The position numbers were made by a program, and so were the translations under genes. Positions 9,701 to 18,470 of a stretch of DNA of 64,000 nucleotides are shown here, in pieces. The DNA is from Marinicella algicola (GTDB taxonomy: Bacteria; Pseudomonadota; Gammaproteobacteria; Xanthomonadales; Marinicellaceae). The notes under the pieces were generated by a model. It searched no databases, was not told the DNA's origin, and worked only from the letters and a program-made list of their open reading frames with translations. The DNA lies in assembly GCF_028401385.1 (NCBI RefSeq), contig NZ_JAQOMR010000001.1, positions 1,676,501-1,740,500 on the forward strand, read 5' to 3'. The number at the start of each line of letters is the position of its first letter. Positions within the stretch are counted from its first letter, which is position 1.

Positions 9701-11518
9701 ATGCGCTTAATTGTTCCTCTCCTCGTTTCAGTGGCTTGGGCCGGCGTCGCTGCGGCCAATCCGCTTTACGGCATCGCCATGCACGGCGCTCCTGCCCTTG
9801 CTCCAGATTACCAGCATTTCAGCTACGTCAATCCCGATGTCAAGAAGGGCGGCGAAATCACCTATGGTGTGATCGGTTCTTTCGATGCGCTCAATCCGTT
9901 CGTCATCAAGGGCATGCGCTCTTCGGCGCGAGGCCTTTGGGAAGAGGAATTCGGCCATCTGGTTTACGAGCCTTTGATGAAGCGCTCGCGCGATGAGCCG
10001 TTCACGCTTTACGGCCTGCTTGCCGAAACCGCGGAATGGGACGACGAGCGCAGCTATATTCAGTTCAACATGGACCCGCGCGCCAAATGGGCGGATGGCG
10101 AACCCGTGACGCCTGAAGACGTGATGTTCACCTTCAATCTCTTGAAAGAAAAGGGACGCCCGCCCTATAACCGCCGCCTCGATCTCGTGGAGAAGATGGA
10201 GAAGGTCGGAGAGCGCAGTGTACGCTTCACCTTCAATGACAAAGCCAACCGGGAAACACCGCTTATCTTCGCGCTGATGCCGGTGTTTCCCGAGCACGCA
10301 CTTGATCCCGACACGTTTGACACAAACACCATGGCCATGCCGCTTGGATCCGGGCCCTATGTCATTGACGGCATGGAGCCAGGTCAGCGGATCGTCTATA
10401 CTCGCCGCGACGACTACTGGGCTGAAAATTTGCCCTCGATGGTCGGCTTTGCGAATTACGACAAGATCACCGTCGACTATTACCTGCAGAGTTCAACACT
10501 GTTCGAGGCCTTCAAGAAAGGCGCAGTCGATGTTTTTCCCGACGATGATCCGAGCCACTGGGCGCGGGCCTATGATTTTCCCGCAGCCACTGACGGTCAG
10601 GTGATCAAGGATATGTTCGAGCCACAGACGCCGACAGGGATGATGGGCTTCGTGTTCAACACCCGCCGGCCCAAATTCGAGGATGCGCGGGTACGCGAAG
10701 CGCTGTCGAATATCTTCGACTTTCAGTGGGTGAACAGGACGCTGTTCGACAATGCCTATGCGCGCACCGAAAGCTACTGGCAGAATTCAGATCTCGGCGC
10801 CTATGGCAATCCGGCAAGCGAAACCGAACGCGAACTGCTGGAAGGCGCGGTCGATATCATCGATCCGGCAATCCTTGCCGGCGACTATACCATGCCCGTC
10901 ACCGACGGGTCCGGCTCCGACCGCAAGGTTCTGGGCGCTGCTGTGCGTCTTATGGCGGAGGCCGGCTACAGGATCGACGGCGGCAGGATGATTGGCCCGG
11001 ATGGCAACCAACTGGCCTTTGAAATGATGACCACCAGTGCCGCGCAGGAGAAACTGGCGCTTGCCTATCAGCATTCGCTGAACCTGATCGGTGTGGCGAT
11101 GACGATCCGTACCGTGGACGACGCCCAGTACCAGAAGCGCCTTAACACCTTCGACTATGACATGATCGTTTTGGTCGCGCCGGGATTCTACTATAGGTCC
11201 TCGCTGTCTCCGGGTGCCGAGCAAATCTGGCGCTGGGAATCGCGCTCGCGCGATATCGAAGGCACATTCAACTTTGCGGGTGTGGCCAGCAGCAATGTTG
11301 ATCGCATGATTGACGACATGCTGGAGGCGCGTTCCACCGAAAACTTTACCGATTCGGTCCGTGCTCTCGATCGTCTGCTCGTCAACGGCCACTACATGCT
11401 CCCGCTTTATCATCGGCAAGGCCAATGGCTTGCGCGCTGGAGCGATATTGAGCCGCCGGAACACACACCTATCTATGGCTATCAGCTGCCCACCTGGTGG
11501 GATGCGACCGCGCAATAA
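9701..11518 (+). CDS. Periplasmic oligopeptide/muropeptide-type binding protein (SBP family 5, YejA-like)
   Basis: An extracellular solute-binding protein of family 5, 605 residues, with a signal peptide ending near VAAANPLYG. The stretch HFSYVNPDVKKGG, SFDALNPFVIKG, EPFTLYGLLAE, ADGEPVTPEDVMFTFNLL and GSGPYVIDGMEPGQ is the YejA pattern. YejA-class proteins deliver peptides, and in Agrobacterium the related YepA delivers muropeptides to YejBEF (known from published work; assignment here is inference). No permease or ATPase genes adjoin it, so it is an orphan that must use a transporter encoded elsewhere. The gene is intact. A DsbA-family gene follows 37 bp downstream. Confidence 0.85.
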   Translation: MRLIVPLLVSVAWAGVAAANPLYGIAMHGAPALAPDYQHFSYVNPDVKKGGEITYGVIGSFDALNPFVIKGMRSSARGLWEEEFGHLVYEPLMKRSRDEPFTLYGLLAETAEWDDERSYIQFNMDPRAKWADGEPVTPEDVMFTFNLLKEKGRPPYNRRLDLVEKMEKVGERSVRFTFNDKANRETPLIFALMPVFPEHALDPDTFDTNTMAMPLGSGPYVIDGMEPGQRIVYTRRDDYWAENLPSMVGFANYDKITVDYYLQSSTLFEAFKKGAVDVFPDDDPSHWARAYDFPAATDGQVIKDMFEPQTPTGMMGFVFNTRRPKFEDARVREALSNIFDFQWVNRTLFDNAYARTESYWQNSDLGAYGNPASETERELLEGAVDIIDPAILAGDYTMPVTDGSGSDRKVLGAAVRLMAEAGYRIDGGRMIGPDGNQLAFEMMTTSAAQEKLALAYQHSLNLIGVAMTIRTVDDAQYQKRLNTFDYDMIVLVAPGFYYRSSLSPGAEQIWRWESRSRDIEGTFNFAGVASSNVDRMIDDMLEARSTENFTDSVRALDRLLVNGHYMLPLYHRQGQWLARWSDIEPPEHTPIYGYQLPTWWDATAQ

Positions 11519-11555
11519 ACACGGTGGCCGTAAAACAAATCTGGAAAGGAACGGT

Positions 11556-12200
11556 ATGAACACCGTAACCATCGACGCCGTCATCGACGTCGTCTGCCCC
11601 TGGTGCTATCTGGGCAAGGCGCGTCTCGATCGCGCCATCTCCGCGCTCGCCGACGATCTCGAGGTAGTGGTGCAATGGCGGCCCTTCGAACTGGATTCCA
11701 CCGTCCCGCCGGAAGGCGTCGACAATCAGGCTATGCTCGCCGAAAAGCTCGGCAGCCCGATCCGTCGTGATGAAATGCACGCCCAGCTCACCGAACTCGG
11801 CCGCGAAGAGGGCATCACCTTCAATTTCGAAAGAATATTGATCCGCCCGAATACACTCGATGCCCATCGCCTGCTGCTCTGGGCCCACACTGAGAGCATC
11901 GCCATGCAGAATGCGGTGATCGACAGGCTCTACAAGGCGAATTTCGAAGACGGCCTCAATATCGGCGATCACAAAGTGCTTGCCGATATCGCAGCAGAAT
12001 CCGGAATGGACCGGGAAATGGTCATGCGCCTGCTTTCGAGCGATGCCGATGTGGACACGGTCCGAAACGAAATCGTCAATGCCGAACAGATGGGCGTTAC
12101 CGGTGTACCGTTCTTTGTTCTGAACCAGAAATACGCCTTAAGCGGCGCACAGCCCGCCGAGGTGATACAGAACGCCCTGCAGCAACTTGCGACCGCCTGA
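11556..12200 (+). CDS. DsbA-family (FrnE-like) oxidoreductase
   Basis: Thioredoxin-fold protein of 214 residues from the FrnE/2-hydroxychromene isomerase-like branch of the DsbA family. The active-site motif CPWC (VVCPWCYLGKARLD) is at about residues 13-16, an alpha-helical insert follows (RRDEMHAQLTELGREEGI), and the cis-Pro loop GVTGVPFFVLNQKYALSGAQ is near the C-terminus. There is no signal peptide, so it should act in the cytoplasm. The start ATG at 11556 follows AAAGGAACG with good spacing. It is probably co-transcribed with the binding-protein gene upstream. Substrate unknown. Confidence 0.88.
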   Translation: MNTVTIDAVIDVVCPWCYLGKARLDRAISALADDLEVVVQWRPFELDSTVPPEGVDNQAMLAEKLGSPIRRDEMHAQLTELGREEGITFNFERILIRPNTLDAHRLLLWAHTESIAMQNAVIDRLYKANFEDGLNIGDHKVLADIAAESGMDREMVMRLLSSDADVDTVRNEIVNAEQMGVTGVPFFVLNQKYALSGAQPAEVIQNALQQLATA

Positions 12201-12261
12201 TGTCGTCAGGTCTACCCGGCACCGCCGAACAGGATTCTGCAATTCCAGGGAATTGCCGGCC

Positions 12262-12471
12262 GAGCTTCTGAAGGGTTGCAAGCAGCATGAGGATCATGCC
12301 TGGCGCGATGCAGGGCTGATGAAAGAGCTCAAAATCAGGTTGTTGAAACGCATGGTCACCACTGAACTGGCGGCGCATCTTGGCTACGCAGACGGGAAGA
12401 TACCCCGGCTGATCAGCCGGGTGACCGATGTGGTGCTTGACGAGGTCCAGGAATGGCTTGCTGCCCGCAAC
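12262..12471 (+). pseudogene. IS256-family transposase remnant (internally deleted)
   Basis: About 70 codons joining two separated parts of an IS256-type (mutator) transposase: an N-terminal piece (LLKGCKQHEDHAWRDAGLMKELK then TTELAAHLGY) is fused to LISRVTDVVLDEVQEWLAARN, which normally lies about 100 residues further on. The catalytic DDE region is missing and no terminal repeats are visible. It is a decayed relic unrelated in sequence detail to the complete IS256 at 49160-50473. The next 290 bp up to the GNAT gene hold no gene I can support. Confidence 0.7.
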
Positions 12472-12762
12472 CCGTTTACTATCATGTGCAAGGATCACTT
12501 CTATGCGTGAGCGTATCTGACCCCTCATGGGCCCGGCCCGACACATAAAGTGCACAATACTCCCCGATTTGGGATATCGGGTTCAAACCACCGTCTTGTA
12601 GTGGGGCGGCCAAAGTCATTGATTTGGTTTACCCGGAAAACCGCCGGAACGGCCAAACCGTATCCGTTGCCGGCTCCTGTGTTTTCTTCTGTCAGGCCGA
12701 TTATCCGTTTGAATGAATTGGAGTATCCTGTCGCCGGAAGAACAACGACTCAGACGGTCCCC

Positions 12763-13176
12763 ATGCAGTTTACAGTTACCGCCGAACCCGATGCCGACGA
12801 TGTAAACGTCGTCGACAACAACCTTTCAGACTTCAACGATGCCGATGTCGGGCCCGCCGAACGCACACCGCTGTCGGTATTCGCGCGTGAGGACGATGGC
12901 CGTGTAATCGCCGGCATCAACGGGATGACCGCATGGGGCTGGCTCTATGTTCAGCGGCTGTGGGTGGGCGCTGAAGCGCGCGGCAGTGGTGTTGCCGGAA
13001 AGCTGCTGGATACAGCTGAAGAAGAAGCGCGCAAACGTGGCTGTCACAGTGCCTATATCGATACGTTCAATCCCGTTGCGCTGAAGACCTACAAACGCTG
13101 CGGCTACGTTGAATATGGCCGCATGGAGAATTTCATCGCTGGCCGTGACCGGATTTTTCTTCAAAAGAAACTGTAA
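12763..13176 (+). CDS. GNAT-family N-acetyltransferase
   Basis: A 137-residue acetyl-CoA-dependent acetyltransferase. The core is visible as WLYVQRLWVGAEARGSGVAGKLLDTAEEEARKRG (strand beta4 and the R/Q-x-x-G-x-G/A acetyl-CoA loop, here RGSGVA), followed by AYIDTFNPVALKTYKRCGYVEYGRMENF, the usual C-terminal beta5-alpha4 region. I place the start at the ATG at 12763 (MQFTVTAEPDADD); it lacks a clear ribosome site. Substrate cannot be predicted; similar rhizobial proteins act on small molecules or peptides. It is a single gene between an IS256 relic and an AT-rich island. Confidence 0.85.
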   Translation: MQFTVTAEPDADDVNVVDNNLSDFNDADVGPAERTPLSVFAREDDGRVIAGINGMTAWGWLYVQRLWVGAEARGSGVAGKLLDTAEEEARKRGCHSAYIDTFNPVALKTYKRCGYVEYGRMENFIAGRDRIFLQKKL

Positions 13177-13292
13177 ATCAGCGCTTCTTTCAAAAAACCT
13201 TCATTTACGTATTACCCTATTTATTTGATAGTTTAAAAAGAATGATGTAAAATGGTTTTTATTGGTAATTATTATTTTCGGTGGAAATACGT

Positions 13293-13436
13293 ATGGCAAA
13301 GCCAATCACGCCCAACAGCGCTCGCCCCGTTACTACTCGACCTGCTACTGGAGGAAAAGGGGCTTCGGTCACTCCCAGCACTACAGGTTCTGGTTCTAAA
13401 GCCAAGCCCCTAAACGCTAGTTTATTTCTTGTTTAG
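13293..13436 (+). CDS. Small Thr/Ser/Pro-rich ORF (47 aa), hypothetical
   Basis: ATG at 13293 is preceded by GGTGGAAA at suitable distance. The product is 47 residues and low in complexity: MAKPITPNSARPVTTRPATG, then GGKGASVTPSTTGSGSKAKP and a short hydrophobic tail SLFLV. Its stop overlaps by 15 bp the 3' end of the convergent membrane-protein gene. It sits in a distinctly AT-richer segment. I do not recognise a family; coding status is supported only by the start context and the composition contrast with flanking DNA. Confidence 0.4.
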   Translation: MAKPITPNSARPVTTRPATGGKGASVTPSTTGSGSKAKPLNASLFLV

Positions 13437-13810
13437 ATAGCGTTCATGAATCTGCCAAGATATGTCGATTCGATTGATTTCTGATCTCGGCAGATAAGTT
13501 ATTGTGATATCGCTATCATTGCCGGTGATATCGAACTGCTCAGAGGTGCCGTCTGCGCGGTAAACTCCTGTAACATAGACCGCTATTCCATCATCATTAA
13601 TTATTATTGGCGTCCTTGGCATTGGTTTCATCAATCCGAAGTTTGCTTCAAGTACACTTCCGTTTTTGAGGTGTGCTTGCACAACTGTCCATGCTGCTAG
13701 TTGGTTTGTGAGAGAATGCCAAGTCGACGATTCGTGATCATCTCGATAAATCCCCATTGAATTCATCATAAACCTGACTGCTCGTTCCCCAATTGAACGC
13801 CACGCCATAC

Positions 13811-15004
13811 GGTAATCCTCCCTTTTTAACGGGGCTTTTTGGTAGAATTCACGCAGCCATTTTCAGTTTCTGTGCGGGTGTCATTCCGCCGATGCCCATA
13901 TTGGGTCGCTCGTTGTTATAGCTCCATAACCATTGTGTGGCGAACGCCTGCGCCTCTTCGATACTCTCGATGATGTATTGGTCAAGCCATTCGTGTCGTA
14001 CTGTCCGGTTGTAGCGTTCGACATAAGCGTTCTGCTGCGGCTTTCCAGGCTGGATGTAATTCAGCGCAATGCCCTGATTTTCAGCCCAGTCCATAAGCCT
14101 TCCACTGACATATTCCGGGCCATTGTCAACACGTATTGCCAGCGGTTTGCCGCGCCACTCAATGATCTGGTTCAGGCTACGGATGACACGCTCCGCAGGT
14201 AGAGAGAAATCGACCTCAATGCCAAGCCCTCACGGTTAAAGTCATCCAGAACATTCAAAAGCCGAAACTGCCGGCCATCGGCCAGCCGATCCGCCATAAA
14301 GTCCATGGACCAGACCGCGTTCGGCGTTGTCGGGACATTGAGTGTATCCGGTTTTTCCCGTTTCAGCCGCCGGCGTGGCTTGATCCTGAGGTTCAGCTCA
14401 AGCGCGCGGTAGATGCGATAAACACGCTTATGATTCCAGCGCCGTCCCTGTACGTTCCGCAGATAGAGAAAACAAAGGCCAAAGCCCCAGTTCTTCTTTG
14501 CCTGCGTCAAGCCGGTCAGAAGATCGGCGATCTGTTCATTCTCATCATTGCGTTTGCCTTTGTATCGGTAGCAAGTTTCGCTGACACCGAACGTTCGGCA
14601 GGCAAGTGCTATGCTCACCCCACGTATCGCCACGGCTTGCGCGGCCACCTCCCGGCGTAGAGATGGCCGCGTCATTTTTTCCCAAAGCCTCTTTCAGCAG
14701 TTCGGTTTGCATGCTCATCTCCGCATACATCTTTTTCAGACGGCGGTTCTCGTCTTCCAGCGCTTTCATCTGGCTGATCATCGACGCATCCATGCCGCCA
14801 TATTTGGCCCGCCATTTATAAAAACTCGCTGAACTCACCCCGTGCTCCCGGCAAAGTTCAGGCACAGGAACGCCACCTTCTGCCTGACGCAGAATGCCAA
14901 TAATCTGTGCTTCGCTAAATCTCGTCTTTTTCATCAAAATCTCCTCAGTCATAAAACCCGAGAAAATTCTACTTTTGAAGCCCATTATTTTTCGGGGGAT
15001 TACC
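13811..15004 (-). mobile_element. IS3-family element, copy 1 (1194 bp)
   Basis: Ends are GGTAATCCTCCC (left) and, read inward from the right, GGTAATCCCCCG. A 4-bp duplication ATAC flanks it (13807-13810 and 15005-15008), and excision restores the interrupted reading frame exactly. A second 1194-bp copy in the opposite orientation lies at 35872-37065. Confidence 0.93.
13849..14934 (-). CDS. IS3-family transposase OrfA/OrfB, copy 1 (frame-broken)
   Basis: OrfA begins at the ATG at 14934 ([20 protein letters not shown]) with an HTH ([22 protein letters not shown]) and a leucine-zipper region. OrfB begins near 14675 ([19 protein letters not shown]) and carries the rve integrase core: [17 protein letters not shown], and [17 protein letters not shown] with the catalytic Glu region. 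Two differences from copy 2 break the frame here. An extra G before the A6 run at the OrfA/OrfB join puts the two ORFs out of frame, and a G is missing near 14227-14229 ([11 protein letters not shown] is lost). Either copy could carry the error. Confidence 0.85.
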
Positions 15005-15350
15005 ATACCAATTAAAACCGCGACGCCACACGTCGATCCCGCAACTATCGCTACTGAAACCGAGTCTTCCATATTAAGTCTAACTTCTGAGGCAAAGCCC
15101 CAGATAAAAAGAGAAACCGACGAGCGCGCTAATACTCCGAAAGTCAAAACTTGAAGTAAAAAGTCTTCGGCACGATGAATTCTCCCTCTTCCAATAGTAA
15201 TGACTTTATATGCAAGGTAACCTGCAACCAGAACGATTTGAAACTCGTATGGGATTCTAAGTAAAGTATCCAAGCCGTCTTCCTCGCTATCACTATGCTA
15301 AACTTTTGGAGTGAAATCGCAAATCTCTCGGGAGGCTGATCAATAACTAA

Positions 15351-16280
15351 GAGCCCGATTTAAAAGTTGTTGAGTGATATCAGAAGGATGTGATTCAACC
15401 ACCTCTGCCAAGAACGTGGAGGATCGCATGCCCTGGAATGATATCACCCGCCTGCAGCATAACCGGGATCGCCTTCGCTATCCAACCGATTTGACGGACC
15501 GTGAGTGGGCTGTAATTGCTCCACTGATACCGCTGGCCAAGCCCGGCGGGCGGCCACGGAAAACGAATATGAGGGAAGTGGTGAACGCGATCCTTTATAT
15601 TGCGGGCAGCGGCAGTCAATGGCGGGCTCTGCCGAAGGACTTCCCTCCGGTCTCCACGGTGCGAGGCTATTTCTATGGCTGGCGCGACATCGGCCTTTGG
15701 CAGACCATCAATCATCTGCTCGTCTGCGCTACGCGCGAACTGGAGGGGCGCGAGGCCTCGCCCACAGCCGGTGTCATCGACAGCCAGAGTGTCAAGACCA
15801 CCGAAAGCGGCGGGGTTTCGGGCTACGACGCCGGCAAGAAGATCAAGGGCCGCAAGCGCCACATCATCACCGATACGATCGGGCTGATGCTGTTCGTGCT
15901 TGTCCATGCTGCCGATATCCAGGACCGCGACGGTGCGCCCGATGTCCTGAAAGCCATCCGCTACCGTTTCCCTGGTTGCGCCATGTCTTCGCAGATGGCG
16001 GCTATGCCGGGCAGAAGTTGCGAAGAGCGCTGCGCGGATGCGGCCAATGGAACCTTGAAATCATCAAGCGCTCCGACATAGCGAAAGGCTTTGAGGTTCT
16101 GCCCCGCCGATGGGTGGTGGAGCGCACCTTCGGCTGGTTCGGACGATGCCGTCGGTTGGCCAAAGATTGGGAAAAGTCCATCGCAAGCGCCACAGCATGG
16201 GTCAACATCGCCAGCATCAGGGTGATGACCAGACGCCTCGCACGATATTGTTTCCCATCATGAACTTTTGAATCCGGCTC
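15351..16280 (+). mobile_element. IS5-family (IS427-like) element, copy 2
   Basis: This is a 930-bp near-identical copy of the element at 7783-8711 with the same terminal repeats. The target duplication is TAA (15348-15350 and 16281-16283). It lies about 50 bp downstream of the anmK stop and 77 bp upstream of the disrupted membrane-protein gene start. It differs from copy 1 by one indel and a few substitutions. Confidence 0.93.
15428..16263 (+). CDS. IS5-family transposase, copy 2 (one frame change, possibly programmed)
   Basis: Same DDE transposase as copy 1 ([19 protein letters not shown] start). Here [20 protein letters not shown] is continuous, confirming that copy 1 lost a base at that point. 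The only remaining frame change is at the T TTC CCT heptamer 15967-15973 followed by a hairpin to 16000; reading through with a -1 slip gives a full 278-residue protein with the Asp, Asp and Glu motifs intact. Without slippage the product ends after [16 protein letters not shown] and lacks the second half of the catalytic triad. Confidence 0.88.
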
Positions 16281-16331
16281 TAAGAAGACGCAGCGAAGAA
16301 CATTTTGAATTGTCGCCCACCCGGTTGAACA

Positions 16332-17460
16332 TCACCCGGCAATCCGGCCACCGGTCATCGGTTCCGGTACGCCTGTCGTCGTCGGAAAGCTCAAGGAGCG
16401 CCGCGCAGCGCCCTGACCGCCAGAAACGCGAAGCATTCAGCCTCGATCGCATCACCGCGCCAGCCCACCGCCTCGGCCTGCACTGCCTCAATCCCGGCAC
16501 GGCTTTCGAGCATCGCCATGATTGCCGGGTTGCGTCTGCCGCCGCCGCAGACGACCAAGCGTTCGGGACGCGCGGGCAAAGGTCGAGCGCCTTGCCAACG
16601 GCGCCGGCCGTAAACGCCGTCAACGTCGCAGCACCGGTTGCCGGGTCCAGTCCTTCGGCCATGGCGGCGGAGAAATCGAAGCGGTCAAGCGATTTCGGGT
16701 AAGGCGCTGCGAGATAGGGATGCTTGAGCAGTTTGGAAAGCCTTGCCTCATCCACCGTGCCGGAAAGCGCAAGCGCCCCGTCGCGGTCCATCTCGCCGAG
16801 GCCGTTTGCCTTCATGAAATCGTTGAGCGGCGCGTTGGCCGGGCCGGTGTCAAACGCGATCAGCCGCTGATCGCCATCCCACCAGGTGACATTGGCAACG
16901 CCGCCGAGATTAAGCACGGCTGTCTTGCCGGATGTATCCAGACTTTTGAGCAGAGCCTGATGATAGGCCGCAGAAAGCGGCGCGCCCTGCCCGCCCGCAC
17001 GGATATCCGCCGTGCGAAAATCATAGGCGACCTTGCAACCGAGAATCCTCGCCATCAGCGCGCCGTCGCCAAGCTGGCGGGTATCGCCAAGGCGTTCCTT
17101 CTGTGGCGCGCGGTGCAGCACGGACTGGCCGTGGAAGCCGACAACAGCGATGTCGGCCATGCTCATCCGCTCGCTCTCCACCAGCGCCCGCACCGCATCG
17201 GATTGCGCCCGCGTCAGCACCTTCTCCGCCTCGGCAAAGATCTTCGGTTCAGGCCCTTCAAAATTCCATTTCCGGGCAGCGGCCAGCGTTTCCTCCAGAA
17301 GGTCGCGTGTGGCCTGCGGATAGGGCGCCAGCGTATAGACACCGAAAGCCTCAACGGTGGCACCGTCTGTTTTGACAAGTGCGACATCGATATTGCCATC
17401 AAGCACGGTTCCGGTCATCAGGCCGACCGCCCAGACCGGTTTGAAATCTTCAGCCATCAT
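16332..17460 (-). CDS. anmK: Anhydro-N-acetylmuramic acid kinase (AnmK), two frameshifts
   Basis: AnmK cleaves the 1,6-anhydro ring of anhydro-MurNAc while phosphorylating it, yielding MurNAc-6-phosphate for MurQ. Motifs: [20 protein letters not shown] (phosphate-1 loop), [55 protein letters not shown] and [15 protein letters not shown]. Restored length is about 376 residues. Breaks lie at the AAA 16578-16580 (one more base gives [13 protein letters not shown]) and the AA 16393-16394 (gives [20 protein letters not shown]). It is the last gene of the operon and its ATGATGA start overlaps the upstream serine hydrolase stop, so it is translationally coupled. An IS5 copy lies just downstream. Confidence 0.93.
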
Positions 17461-18470
17461 TCCGCTCCGTTGATGAGGTCGCTGACACGGCGTCTGAGCG
17501 CCATGATGCCGCTGTCCGAATGGCGGCTCGGATGCACCCGATTGGTCAAAAGCGTCCATGAATAACCACGTTCGAAATCGACATAAAGCGATGTGCCGGT
17601 AAAGCCGGTGTGTCCGAGTGTGCCGTGAGAACAATGCGCGCCGCCATGCCAGTTTTCATAAGCCCGCTCCCAGCCATGGGTGCGGCGTTCCGACAGCGGC
17701 TCACGCATCAGCTTCACGACAGGATCATCTGCAGCATCGCGGTTCAACAGGCCAGACGCATGGTCGAGCACGGCATCGACCGTGCCGAAAAGCCCGGCAT
17801 GGCCGGAGCCCTGGAGCGCATAGCAATTCTCGTCATGCACCTCGCCGCAGATCACCCGGTCGCGCCATGTGCAGCGTTCGGTGGCGGCCGTATCGCTTGG
17901 CCCTGCCGAAAAGGCAAAGCCCGGCCCCGGGTCCTGATCGCGGATTTTCCGGCCCGACAGCCGCTCCAGCACAATGCCGAGCAGGATGAAATTGATATCG
18001 GAATAGACCGGTGTCTCGACCCTTTGCCACTTCCGCTGCAGCACGAAGGCGCGCAGCCGGTCCGAGGAGTCGCCATAGGTATAGATCGGCTCAACCGCCG
18101 GAAAATGGGTCTGATGGCCGAGGCACTGACGGAAAGTCACCTGCCGTTCCCAGCAGTTCGGGTCATATTGCCGAAAATCCGGAATCACGGAAGTCAATGG
18201 CTGGTCGAGATCGATCGCGCCTTCACTGGCAAGCGCCAGAATGCGTTCCGTGGTGAAGATGACCTTGGTGAGTGATGCAAGATCGAACCATGTGCCGACG
18301 TCCATCAGGCGCTTTTCCGGCACCAAGGCCGCAGAACCGGTCGCCTGCGTCAGCCGCCTGCCTTCAATATCTGTAAACCCAAGCACACCACCGGGAATAT
18401 GACCGCCGGAAACCGATGTTTCAAGGGCCGCGAAGGCCTTTTCGAAGCGTCCGGAAATCTCTGCTGTCAT
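17457..18470 (-). CDS. Beta-lactamase-fold serine hydrolase, AmiE/YbbE-like
   Basis: This 337-residue protein belongs to the class C beta-lactamase/esterase fold. Catalytic SxxK is SLTK (Ser66, Lys69 counting from MTAEISGRF), the Tyr motif is [10 protein letters not shown], and HTGFTGTS replaces the KTG triad. There is no signal peptide, so it is cytoplasmic, unlike penicillin-destroying enzymes. In Bacillus subtilis a similar protein, AmiE (YbbE), sits beside murQ and murR and removes peptides from MurNAc. The position here between a peptide-type importer and anmK suggests the same job (inference). Start 18470 overlaps the upstream ATPase stop (TGATG) and its stop overlaps anmK. Confidence 0.85.
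   Translation of the reverse strand: MTAEISGRFEKAFAALETSVSGGHIPGGVLGFTDIEGRRLTQATGSAALVPEKRLMDVGTWFDLASLTKVIFTTERILALASEGAIDLDQPLTSVIPDFRQYDPNCWERQVTFRQCLGHQTHFPAVEPIYTYGDSSDRLRAFVLQRKWQRVETPVYSDINFILLGIVLERLSGRKIRDQDPGPGFAFSAGPSDTAATERCTWRDRVICGEVHDENCYALQGSGHAGLFGTVDAVLDHASGLLNRDAADDPVVKLMREPLSERRTHGWERAYENWHGGAHCSHGTLGHTGFTGTSLYVDFERGYSWTLLTNRVHPSRHSDSGIMALRRRVSDLINGAE

Larger units (their letters stand above)
13422..15273 (-). pseudogene. Membrane protein (DUF6338-like) split by an IS3-family insertion
   Basis: Two ORF pieces join perfectly when the IS3 element at 13811-15004 and one ATAC copy are removed, giving ...VAVLIGMAWRSIGERAVRF... and a 217-residue protein. The N-terminal half has three hydrophobic segments (FQIVLVAGYLAYKV, FLLQVLTFGVLA, VSVAIVAGSTCGVAVLIG). 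The C-terminal half is a soluble beta-rich domain (AAWTVVQAHLKNGSVLEANFG, AVYVTGVYRADGTSEQF). The start is TTG at 15273 behind GAGGAAG. The overall pattern resembles DUF6338 proteins, from memory and not certain. Codon use is AT-richer than the neighbours, suggesting recent acquisition before disruption. Confidence 0.65.

Noticed and set aside
7783..16280. The two IS5 copies as a composite transposon carrying ialB to the membrane-protein island
   Set aside because: Each copy has its own distinct 3-bp target duplication (TGA and TAA), so they inserted independently.
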